From Dysgonamonadaceae bacterium (lineage in GTDB: Bacteria; Bacteroidota; Bacteroidia; Bacteroidales; Azobacteroidaceae), in contig JAIRRK010000203.1 of the NCBI GenBank assembly GCA_031256015.1, forward strand, positions 1-10,074: a stretch of DNA of 10,074 bases, read 5' to 3'. The position numbers and the translations under genes are program-made. This document shows positions 1 through 7,245 of the stretch, piece after piece. Within the stretch, counting starts at the first letter, position 1; each line of letters opens with the position of its first letter. The notes under the pieces were generated by a model. It ran no database searches, had not been told where the DNA came from, and saw only the letters and a list, made by a program, of their open reading frames with translations.

Positions 1-3000
1 ATGTGAACATCCTTTACATCAAATCCGGCAAGAAACAGGGAATAGGCCATTTCACGTTCTCCGTTAGTTCCTTTCTCCCGAATAATTGCAGCCCTGATAC
101 CCGATTTCCCTTTTCTGTCAGCAACAAGTCCATATTGCTTCAATGAGCCGAAAAATGTTTTCTTGAACTTGATAACCAACGGCTGTTGTTTGTAGTTGAG
201 GAAACGTTCCTTCGCCGGGGCATCTCCCGACTGCTTTTTATCCAGCAAATAAGAAGACGAATACCAAACGTCGCGGAAATAATCGATTTCGAAACAATAT
301 TGACTGTTTTCCTTTGAAATCAAGATATGACGTTCCTTGGTTACACGTCCAATCTTCGCAAAACCGATACCTTTTTCTTTCAGGTAGCTTTCCACTTTTT
401 CTTTTCTGTCGGTTTGAATGATAACTCCCGGATTTTCGCTGAATAACACTTTGATTAAATCCGTTTCTTTGATTGCATTCAGATTCAAATTCAGTCCGCC
501 TCCGGTATTTGCGAAACACATTTCCAGCAGAGCGGTAATCATTCCTCCTCCGGAAATATCGTGTCCGGCCAGAACCCATCCTTGTTCGATTAAATCCTGA
601 ACGGCATTGAATGTGGTTTTGAAGTATTCGGCATCTTTAATGGTAGGGACGTCATTTCCTACGGTATGGAAAGTTTGAGCCAAAGCAGAGCCGCCCAACT
701 TGAAGGTATCGAAAGAAAAATCGATGTAGAATAAAGTCGAGTTACGTTTGTTGATTAATACGGGAGAAACGATTTTCCTTATATCGGAAACTTCCGCCGC
801 TGCCGAAATAATGACCGTACCCGGTGAATATACTTTGTCTTGACCGTATTTTTGAGTCATGGATAAAGAATCTTTACCCGTCGGAATGTTGATTCCCAAG
901 TCGCACGCAAAAGTCGAACAAGCTTCAACGGCTTTATACAGGCGGGCGTCTTCACCCGGGTTTTTACAGGGCCACATCCAGTTGGCACTTAAAGAAACTC
1001 CTTGTAATTTGTCTTTCAACGGAGCAAATACAATATTCGTCAACGATTCGGCGATAGCCATAACCGATCCGGCTGCGGGGTCGGCCAAGGCAACTTGGGG
1101 TGCATGTCCGATGGATGTTGCTACTCCCGCCCTTCCTTTATAATCCAACGCAACGGCTCCCAAATCGCTTATGGGCAATTGAATCTCTCCTTGACATTGT
1201 TGGCGGGCCACTTTTCCCGTAACGGAACGATCGACTTTATTTGTTAACCAGTCTTTGCAGGCCACCGCTTCCAATTGCAACACGTTCTCCAAGTATTCGT
1301 AAATATTCTCTATGTTGTAAACCGCGGTTTCGTATTTTTCTTCGATGGTGGAATCGGCCATTATCGTACGAGGAGGTTTCCCGAAGAAGTCACACAATTG
1401 CATATTCAGAGGCTTTTGTCCGTCGCATTGTTCAAACACAAATTGCATGTCTCCCGTTGTTTCGCCGATAACGTACATCGGAGAACGTTCGCGTTCTGCG
1501 ATGGCCCGAACCTTTTTAATGTCTTTATCCGGCAGAACCATTCCCATTCTTTCCTGACTTTCGTTTCCGATAATTTCCTTTGCGGATAAAGTCGGGTCTC
1601 CGATGGGAAGTTCGCTCATGTTGATGATACCTCCTGTTGTTTCGACTAATTCGGAGAGACAGTTCAAATGCCCTCCCGCACCATGGTCGTGAATGGAAAC
1701 AATCGGATTTTTCTCGGTTTCGGCCAATGTTCGGATAACGTTCGCCACCCGTTTTTGCATTTCCGGATTGGCACGTTGAACCGCATTCAGTTCGATACCG
1801 CTTGTATATTCTCCCGTATCGACGGAAGATACGGCTCCTCCTCCCATTCCGATACGATAGTTATCTCCTCCGAGAAGAACGACTTTTTCTCCGGCTTCAA
1901 CATTTCCTTTCAGGGCGTCTTCTTTTTTGGCATATCCTATTCCTCCGGCGAGCATAATCACTTTATCGTAGGCGAATATTTTATTATTTTCCTCGTGTTC
2001 GAACGTGAGGACTGAACCACAAATAAGCGGTTGACCGAATTTGTTCCCAAAGTCGGAGGCTCCGTTGGAGGCTTTAATTAAGATTTGTTCTGGTGTTTGA
2101 TATAACCATTTTCGAGGAGGAACAGCATCTTCCCAATGGCGGTCGTATCCGGTTCGGGGATAAGCGGTCATATAAACCGCTGTTCCGGCCATCGGCCAGG
2201 AAGCTTTTCCTCCTCCCAAGCGGTCGCGTATTTCTCCGCCGGTACCGGTTGATGCTCCGTTAAAAGGTTCTACCGTTGTGGGGAAATTATGTGTTTCCGC
2301 CTTTAATGAGATGACCGTTTCAATTTTCTTTGTTTCAAAGAAATCGGGTTTATCTCCGTTGGCCGGAGCAAACTGCTCGATAACCGGTCCTTGATTGAAT
2401 GCCACATTATCTTTGTACGCCGAAATCAATTGATTCGGATTTACTTCGGATGTTTTTTTTATTAATTGAAAGAGCGTTGATTCTTTCTCTATTCCGTCAA
2501 TGATAAATTGTCCGTTAAATATTTTATGTCGACAGTGTTCGGAATTAACTTGAGAAAAACCGAAAACTTCACTGTCTGTCAGATTTCTATTCAATTTGGC
2601 ACTTACTTCATCCAAATAATCAATTTCATCCGGAGATAGAGCAAGGCCTTCCTCTTCATTAAATTTGGAAATGTTTTGGATTGATTTAATCGGTTCCGGT
2701 TTTTTCTTGACTGAAAAGACATTTTGACTAATCCCTTCATAGATTCTTTGAAGCATCGGGTCGTAGGAAGCGTCTTTATCGGCCACGACGAAAAATTCTT
2801 CGATGCGAGAAATCCCTTGAATGTCCATGATTTGAGTGATTTCCACCGCATTGGTACTCCAAGGTGTAATCATTTCCCGGCGAGGACCGACGAAAAAAGA
2901 ATCAATTTTTTTTTGTTTTAGTAATTCGGCATCGCCGAAAAGCCAAACCAATTTTTTAATCTCTTTTTTTTCTAATTTTCGTTCTGTTTCTACTGCAAGA

Positions 3001-3035
3001 ATCGAATTGTTTTTTGTTTGGAAAAATGAAATCAT
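1..3035 (-). CDS. purL: Phosphoribosylformylglycinamidine synthase, 3'-truncated by window edge
   Basis: PurL makes formylglycinamidine ribonucleotide (FGAM) from FGAR, glutamine and ATP, the fourth step of de novo purine synthesis, in the cytoplasm. Translating the minus strand from ATG at 3035 gives 1011 uninterrupted codons running off the left edge, so this is the large single-chain form (usually about 1200-1300 residues). Visible in order: N-terminal PurS-like region (1 to about 150); linker motif NSEHCRHKIF near 163-172; first AIRS-type ATP-binding half with ETHNFPTTVEPFNG near 247-260 and HDHGAGG near 447-453; second half with SANWMWPC near 682, the GKDSLSM loop near 719-725 and GHDISGGG near 824-831; then GIRAAIIREKG near 979, which opens the class I glutaminase domain. 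The catalytic Cys, His and Glu of that domain lie outside the window. The start is supported by the usual N-terminus and the short 29-base gap to the upstream transporter gene. No frameshift is seen. Confidence 0.96.
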   Translation of the reverse strand, partial: MISFFQTKNNSILAVETERKLEKKEIKKLVWLFGDAELLKQKKIDSFFVGPRREMITPWSTNAVEITQIMDIQGISRIEEFFVVADKDASYDPMLQRIYEGISQNVFSVKKKPEPIKSIQNISKFNEEEGLALSPDEIDYLDEVSAKLNRNLTDSEVFGFSQVNSEHCRHKIFNGQFIIDGIEKESTLFQLIKKTSEVNPNQLISAYKDNVAFNQGPVIEQFAPANGDKPDFFETKKIETVISLKAETHNFPTTVEPFNGASTGTGGEIRDRLGGGKASWPMAGTAVYMTAYPRTGYDRHWEDAVPPRKWLYQTPEQILIKASNGASDFGNKFGQPLICGSVLTFEHEENNKIFAYDKVIMLAGGIGYAKKEDALKGNVEAGEKVVLLGGDNYRIGMGGGAVSSVDTGEYTSGIELNAVQRANPEMQKRVANVIRTLAETEKNPIVSIHDHGAGGHLNCLSELVETTGGIINMSELPIGDPTLSAKEIIGNESQERMGMVLPDKDIKKVRAIAERERSPMYVIGETTGDMQFVFEQCDGQKPLNMQLCDFFGKPPRTIMADSTIEEKYETAVYNIENIYEYLENVLQLEAVACKDWLTNKVDRSVTGKVARQQCQGEIQLPISDLGAVALDYKGRAGVATSIGHAPQVALADPAAGSVMAIAESLTNIVFAPLKDKLQGVSLSANWMWPCKNPGEDARLYKAVEACSTFACDLGINIPTGKDSLSMTQKYGQDKVYSPGTVIISAAAEVSDIRKIVSPVLINKRNSTLFYIDFSFDTFKLGGSALAQTFHTVGNDVPTIKDAEYFKTTFNAVQDLIEQGWVLAGHDISGGGMITALLEMCFANTGGGLNLNLNAIKETDLIKVLFSENPGVIIQTDRKEKVESYLKEKGIGFAKIGRVTKERHILISKENSQYCFEIDYFRDVWYSSSYLLDKKQSGDAPAKERFLNYKQQPLVIKFKKTFFGSLKQYGLVADRKGKSGIRAAIIREKGTNGEREMAYSLFLAGFDVKDVH

Positions 3036-3064
3036 CTTATTTAAGAATAGATTTGTTGTGTTGA

Positions 3065-4885
3065 TTAAAATTTAGATTTGATTCCGTTTATGCAAAAGGC
3101 TTCCACTACATTTATGACAAAATCGCCAAGTCTTTCACATTCCGTAATGTAATCCATATAAAATACGCCGACTTCATAATCGTATTTATGAGCATTCACA
3201 TCTTCCAGATTATTCATTTTTAGACGATTGCGCAGATGATTAATTTCAGCTTCGATATTATATGAAGGAATAGCATCATTTTCTTTCGGGTCGTTCAGTT
3301 TGATTACTTCAACCATTCTCGTCATGGCCTTATGACATAAATCATACATTCGGTCGATGTTATTATTTAATTCATCCGGGAAAGATGTTCTGGCTTCATT
3401 GCGACGTTTAATGACTCTCGCTAAATTACATAATGAATCGGCAACACTTTCCATTTCTGCATTTGCTCGGAGAATATCGCGAATTTCTTCTTTACTTTCG
3501 GAACTTAATCGTCCCTCAGACAATCGATTCAGATAATTGGCTATTTCAACTTCCATTCGGTCGCTGATGTTTTCATATTTTTCAATTCGACCGTAAAGTT
3601 TCACGAAATCGGTTTCACCTTGCAAATCTCTCAATTCTTTCACCATCTGATACATTCTTTCCGTACGTTCGGCGAAGGAGATTAATTCGCTTTTCGCTTC
3701 TATAATTCCCAATTCGGCGGTGGAAAGCATGGATGATGAAATGTATTTCAATTGGAATTCTTCGTCGGATTCTTTATTCGGTATCAGTTTTGTGCATACG
3801 AGAACGTACACTTTTACAAATCCTATCATTATCAACACGTTGATAATATTAAACATGGTGTGAAACAGGGATAATCCGTACGAAACCGAAATTTGCAACG
3901 ATAACATCTGATTCTTGATGGCAAGTTGAGCTTCCGTCAAATTCGCCGAGTCGGACGTTATGGCTTTGAATGTTGCCGGGTCGGACAATTCCAGATTATG
4001 CAGAAACGAAGTTAACGCATAAGGATCGCCCGGACCGATTTTATTCACGATGCCGGAAACTATTCCGGTAAAAGGATAAAATAGAATCGCGACCCAGATA
4101 ACTCCGAAAATATTAAACATGAGGTGAGCCAATGCAGCTCTTCGAGCGGAAACATTGGCCGATAAAGCGGCAATATTAGCGGTTACCGTTGTTCCTATAT
4201 TTTCTCCCAATACCATTGCACAAGCAATCTCGAACGAAATCCAGCCTTGACTGCACATGATAAGCGTGATGGCAACCGTGGCACTTGACGATTGTACAAT
4301 GATGGTTAAAATCGTTCCAATCAATAAAAACAACAATATGGAACCAAATCCCATATCGGTATATTGTCTTAAAAAAGCCAGCATTTCCGGGTTCGTTTGT
4401 AAATCCGGAACGCTTGCTTTCAGAAAATCAAGCCCCATAAAGAGAAGAGCAAATCCGATGATAAATTCTCCCCATGATTTCCGCTTATTCTTTACGGAAA
4501 ATATTAACGGTAATGATAATCCGATCAAAGGCAAGGCTAATACACTGATGTCGAATTTGAAACCTAATATCGAAATTATCCAAGCAGTTACGGTTGTTCC
4601 TACGTTAGCACCCATAATAACACTTATGGATTGTGTTAAAGATAACAAGCCCGCGTTAACGAAACTAACTACCATAACGGTAGTTGCAGAAGAAGACTGT
4701 ATCAAAGCAGTGATTAAAACTCCTGTCAGAACTCCCGTAAAACGATTAGTCGTCATTACAGAAAGAATGTTGCGAAGTTTATCTCCGGCTACTTTTTGGA
4801 GTCCTTCACTCATAATTTTCATTCCGTAAAGGAACATTCCCAAAGCTCCTATCAACTTCAGAAAGTCAAGAAAAGAATAGCTCAT
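3065..4885 (-). CDS. Na+/phosphate cotransporter (PNaS family) with C-terminal PhoU domain
   Basis: A 606-residue inner-membrane protein predicted to import inorganic phosphate with sodium. The membrane half (about 1-365) shows the internal duplication typical of Na/Pi-cotransporter family II: QSSSATT at 63-69 paired with GANVGTTVT at 92-100, then QSSSATV at 198-204 paired with GENIGTTVT at 227-235. These QSSS motifs form the substrate and sodium site in the family. Hydrophobic segments continue to about 366. Residues about 385-606 are soluble, charged and helical and resemble PhoU, with a closing ERLGDFVINVVEA signature at 584-596, so phosphate sensing or regulation by the tail is plausible. 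Length and domain order match bacterial NptA/YjbB-type proteins. It is followed after 29 bases by purL on the same strand, suggesting one transcript. No Shine-Dalgarno sequence is evident. Transport of another anion cannot be excluded. Confidence 0.93.
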   Translation of the reverse strand: MSYSFLDFLKLIGALGMFLYGMKIMSEGLQKVAGDKLRNILSVMTTNRFTGVLTGVLITALIQSSSATTVMVVSFVNAGLLSLTQSISVIMGANVGTTVTAWIISILGFKFDISVLALPLIGLSLPLIFSVKNKRKSWGEFIIGFALLFMGLDFLKASVPDLQTNPEMLAFLRQYTDMGFGSILLFLLIGTILTIIVQSSSATVAITLIMCSQGWISFEIACAMVLGENIGTTVTANIAALSANVSARRAALAHLMFNIFGVIWVAILFYPFTGIVSGIVNKIGPGDPYALTSFLHNLELSDPATFKAITSDSANLTEAQLAIKNQMLSLQISVSYGLSLFHTMFNIINVLIMIGFVKVYVLVCTKLIPNKESDEEFQLKYISSSMLSTAELGIIEAKSELISFAERTERMYQMVKELRDLQGETDFVKLYGRIEKYENISDRMEVEIANYLNRLSEGRLSSESKEEIRDILRANAEMESVADSLCNLARVIKRRNEARTSFPDELNNNIDRMYDLCHKAMTRMVEVIKLNDPKENDAIPSYNIEAEINHLRNRLKMNNLEDVNAHKYDYEVGVFYMDYITECERLGDFVINVVEAFCINGIKSKF

Positions 4886-4931
4886 ACGATTTTTAGAGTG
4901 TTAATGTTTATATTCTGTTTTTTTTTGATTG

Positions 4932-4939
4932 CAAAAATA
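4932..4939 (-). promoter_or_regulatory. Candidate Bacteroidota -7 box for the Na/Pi transporter (and purL)
   Basis: The minus strand reads TATTTTTG, an exact match to the Bacteroidota -7 consensus TAnnTTTG, lying 46 bases upstream of the transporter ATG and giving a leader of about 40 bases. No good TTG-type -33 element lies at the expected 17-23 base spacing, so the call rests on one box in an AT-rich stretch. Confidence 0.35.
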
Positions 4940-5008
4940 ATAAAAAAGATAAATAAAAGAGAGGAATCACTAAACAATTAAGTAAAAAGAGAAATTAACT
5001 TGGTTTTA

Positions 5009-5024
5009 TTTTGATTAATCAAAA
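5009..5024. promoter_or_regulatory. Perfect 16-base palindrome, possible operator
   Basis: TTTTGATTAATCAAAA reads identically on both strands, with no spacer. It lies roughly 70-90 bases upstream of the candidate -7 box of the Na/Pi transporter, a position suited to an activator or repressor site. The AT-rich background raises the chance of coincidence, and no regulator is encoded nearby. Confidence 0.3.
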
Positions 5025-5125
5025 ACAGGCTTGTCTTTCCCGAATAATTATTCTATGAATGTTGCGGTTTCAATAATGAGGGATAGAGCAACGGACCGAT
5101 TCATTCAAGTGTGAAAGCGGGGTCG

Positions 5126-5140
5126 AAATGTATTACATTT
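5126..5140. repeat. 15-base inverted repeat with a one-base centre
   Basis: AAATGTA and TACATTT flank a single T. The site directly adjoins a second palindrome, ATTTTAAAAT (5137-5146), and the terminator hairpin at 5148-5179. It may be a protein-binding site or simply part of the AT-rich 3' region of the gene to the right. No function can be assigned. Confidence 0.3.
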
Positions 5141-5147
5141 TAAAATC

Positions 5148-5179
5148 CATTGCCTCATCTTCAATTAGACAAGGCAATG
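5148..5179 (-). terminator. Probable intrinsic terminator of the NagB-like/PIG-L gene
   Basis: Arms CATTGCCT (5148-5155) and AGGCAATG (5172-5179) form a perfect 8-base-pair stem around a 16-base loop, in which a further 3-base-pair inner stem (tct/aga) is possible. On the minus strand the stem starts 27 bases after the TAA at 5207-5209 and is followed by GGATTTTAAAATG, a short and imperfect T tract. Position supports termination; the weak T tract and modest stem lower confidence. Confidence 0.5.
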
Positions 5180-5206
5180 AATCGTTAATTCGGAATGATT
5201 ACCTGT

Positions 5207-7120
5207 TTATTCTTTCTCGAAACGATAACGAACAAACAACTCCATTGCTTGATATTCGGCCATACCTAATTTATCGAAAGTAACGGCTGTTGCATTGTTT
5301 CGGTCTTCCGCTCTTTGCCAAAATTCGCGAGGATCGGTTCCGGGGAACAAAGGCCGGTCTTTTTGTGATTGATGTTTGAAGATAGCCATTCGTTTAATTC
5401 GGCTTTCTTCAGGGCTTAAAGGAACAGCCATGTCTATTTCCGAAACATCCCATTCCTGCCAAGCTCCGCGATATAACCACAAATGGCAATCGTTAAGCCA
5501 TTCTTCTCCTTTCAATTGCTCCAAAGCTTCGAGGATGGCTTGATAACAAACCCGATGAGTTCCATGCGGATCGGATAAATCGCCGGCGGCAAATATTTGG
5601 TGAGGTTTTACTTCTTGCAGTAAATTTTTAACGATATCGATATCTTCTTGGCCGATAGGTTTTTTCTTTACCGTTCCTGTTTCGTAAAAAGGAAGATTCA
5701 GAAAATGCGTTCTTTCTTCGGGGATTCCCAGATAACGACAGGCCGAACGAGCTTCTCCCTGACGGATTGCGCTTTTACAAGCAGCAATATTAGCCAAATC
5801 GATTTCTCCCGGTTTTTTATGTTTGAAAAACTTCAATGTGTCTTGATAGGCCTGTTGAGCTTTTTGTTCATCAAAACCGTAAAGAGGAGCAATATCACGA
5901 ACAAAATCCAAGAAACGGGCCACTTCATCATCGAAAACGGCGATGTTTCCGGATACTTGATAGGCCGCATGAACTTCGTGTCCATGTTCCGAAAGGCGAG
6001 CCAAAGTTCCTCCCATCGAAATAACATCGTCGTCCGGGTGAGGACTGAAAACGATTACTCGTTTGGGGAACGGATACGCTCTTTCCGGACGGGTCGAGTC
6101 GTCCGCATTCGGTTTTCCGCCCGGCCATCCGGTAATGGTATGTTGCAGGTCATTAAATACTTTGATGTTTATCTTATTGGCCGGACCGTGTTGCGAAACC
6201 AGTTCTCCCAATCCGTTATCGTTGTAGTCTCTTTCCGTTAATTTCAGAATAGGCTTGTCTAATTTTTCGCAAAGCCAAAAAACCGCTCTTTTAATCAGTT
6301 TAGGTTTCCATGTTACGGACCCCAATAACCACGGTGTTTTTCTTCGAGTCAATTCAGCTGCCGAAGCCGTATCCAAGATTAAAGAAACGTGAGGGTGATT
6401 TTGAAGTATCGAAGCCGGAAGCATTTCCGTAATGGTTCCTTCCGTTATTTTTTTGATTGTTTTTGCTTTTCCTTCTCCCCAAGCCATCAAGATGATTCTT
6501 TTCGCTTTCATGATGGTTTTCAAACCAACAGTAATACTATGGTTAGGCACATTTTCTTCTCCGAAGAAAGTACTTGCCGCTCCCATGCGGGTCGAATAAT
6601 CCATGGTAATCAAGCGGGTTTCGGAATTGGACATGGACCCCGGTTCGTTCGACCCTAATTGTCCGCGTCCGTCTAATCCCAACAATTGCAAATCGATTCC
6701 GCCTACATCATTGATTTTTTCCTCATAGCTTTTGCAGAATTCCGCAATTTCTTCCTTTTTCAAATCACCGGGAATCAAGTGGATATTTTCAGGAAGAATA
6801 TCTACTTCATCAAACAGGTATTCATGCAAAAAACGATAATGACTTTGATAAGAATCTTTTTCGATGGGATAATATTCGTTTACATTGAATACAATCACAT
6901 TTTGAAAGCTCAATCCGTTTTTTTTATGAAGTTCCACCAGGTTTTCATATACGCCTACAGCCGTAGAACCTGCCACTAAACCTAATGTACACATTTGTCC
7001 GGTTTTTGCTTTCTCTTTAATCAGATTGGCAACCTGTTTCGCGACTAATTCGGAAGCGATGTCCGCATCGGTGAAAATAGAAACCGGAATTTTTTCATAA
7101 CGTTTCTCAAAATTTTCCAT
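5207..7120 (-). CDS. Fused NagB-like (glucosamine-6-phosphate deaminase-like) and PIG-L/LmbE de-N-acetylase protein
   Basis: A 637-residue cytoplasmic protein of the two-domain type often annotated as glucosamine-6-phosphate deaminase. Residues about 10-270 have the NagB fold: GSTAVGVY loop at 51-58, FNVNEYY at 78-84, SNEPGS at 157-162, and R178 and K218 at positions matching the E. coli phosphate ligands R172 and K208. Against E. coli catalytic residues D72, D141, H143 and E148, this protein has N81, R152, Q154 and E159, so classical deamination looks unlikely. After a linker, residues about 352-630 form a PIG-L/LmbE zinc hydrolase: SPHPDDD at 359-365, with H361 and D364 as likely zinc ligands and D363 as general base, ISMGGTL at 367-373, and DPHGTHR at 517-523 with H522 as likely third ligand. 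It probably removes N-acetyl from an amino sugar or sugar phosphate; the substrate is unknown. It is divergent from the antiporter gene and appears monocistronic. Family assignment is firm, activity is inference. Confidence 0.9.
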   Translation of the reverse strand: MENFEKRYEKIPVSIFTDADIASELVAKQVANLIKEKAKTGQMCTLGLVAGSTAVGVYENLVELHKKNGLSFQNVIVFNVNEYYPIEKDSYQSHYRFLHEYLFDEVDILPENIHLIPGDLKKEEIAEFCKSYEEKINDVGGIDLQLLGLDGRGQLGSNEPGSMSNSETRLITMDYSTRMGAASTFFGEENVPNHSITVGLKTIMKAKRIILMAWGEGKAKTIKKITEGTITEMLPASILQNHPHVSLILDTASAAELTRRKTPWLLGSVTWKPKLIKRAVFWLCEKLDKPILKLTERDYNDNGLGELVSQHGPANKINIKVFNDLQHTITGWPGGKPNADDSTRPERAYPFPKRVIVFSPHPDDDVISMGGTLARLSEHGHEVHAAYQVSGNIAVFDDEVARFLDFVRDIAPLYGFDEQKAQQAYQDTLKFFKHKKPGEIDLANIAACKSAIRQGEARSACRYLGIPEERTHFLNLPFYETGTVKKKPIGQEDIDIVKNLLQEVKPHQIFAAGDLSDPHGTHRVCYQAILEALEQLKGEEWLNDCHLWLYRGAWQEWDVSEIDMAVPLSPEESRIKRMAIFKHQSQKDRPLFPGTDPREFWQRAEDRNNATAVTFDKLGMAEYQAMELFVRYRFEKE

Positions 7121-7149
7121 GTTTTTTTACTTTATTGTTATTTGAGAGG

Positions 7150-7157
7150 CAAAGATA
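7150..7157 (-). promoter_or_regulatory. Candidate -7 box for the NagB-like/PIG-L gene
   Basis: The minus strand reads TATCTTTG, an exact TAnnTTTG match, 29 bases before the ATG at 7120. This would give a leader of about 20-25 bases, a usual distance in Bacteroidota. A matching -33 TTG element is not clear. Confidence 0.45.
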
Positions 7158-7181
7158 ATTCTTATTTTGCTTATTTATTAT

Positions 7182-7189
7182 TATTTTTG
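7182..7189 (+). promoter_or_regulatory. Candidate -7 box for the antiporter and GH109-like genes
   Basis: The plus strand reads TATTTTTG, an exact TAnnTTTG match, 56 bases before the ATG at 7246. No clear -33 element sits at the right spacing; a TTTG at 7166-7169 is only 12 bases away. The expected -33 region would overlap the -7 box of the divergent gene. Confidence 0.35.
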
Positions 7190-7245
7190 TATGAATTATT
7201 TTCTTCTTTTGAGTTTTATCGAACACGAGAAAACATTTTTTTGCC

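Larger units (their letters stand above)
4886..5206. other. 321-base intergenic region, AT-rich
   Basis: Gap between the end of the NagB-like/PIG-L gene and the start of the Na/Pi transporter, both on the minus strand. It holds a probable terminator (5148-5179), two palindromes (5009-5024 and 5126-5140) and a candidate promoter -7 box (4932-4939), listed separately. The only short ORF noticed, about 19 codons on the plus strand from 5055, has no support. No tRNA or recognisable structured RNA was seen. Confidence 0.7.

Noticed and set aside
859..2015. Several plus-strand frames of 60-115 codons in the first 3 kb
   Set aside because: All lie antisense to purL, whose frame is continuous with recognisable motifs throughout.
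4257..4829. 190-codon plus-strand frame opposite the Na/Pi transporter
   Set aside because: Its hydrophobic, Thr/Ile-rich translation mirrors the membrane-encoding codons of the real gene; no independent support.
5055..5114. Small plus-strand ORF of about 19 codons in the intergenic gap
   Set aside because: Too short, no ribosome-binding or promoter signal and no recognisable peptide.
5648..6241. 197-codon plus-strand frame opposite the NagB-like/PIG-L gene
   Set aside because: Arg/Ser/Phe-rich composition typical of an antisense shadow, and entirely inside a recognised gene.
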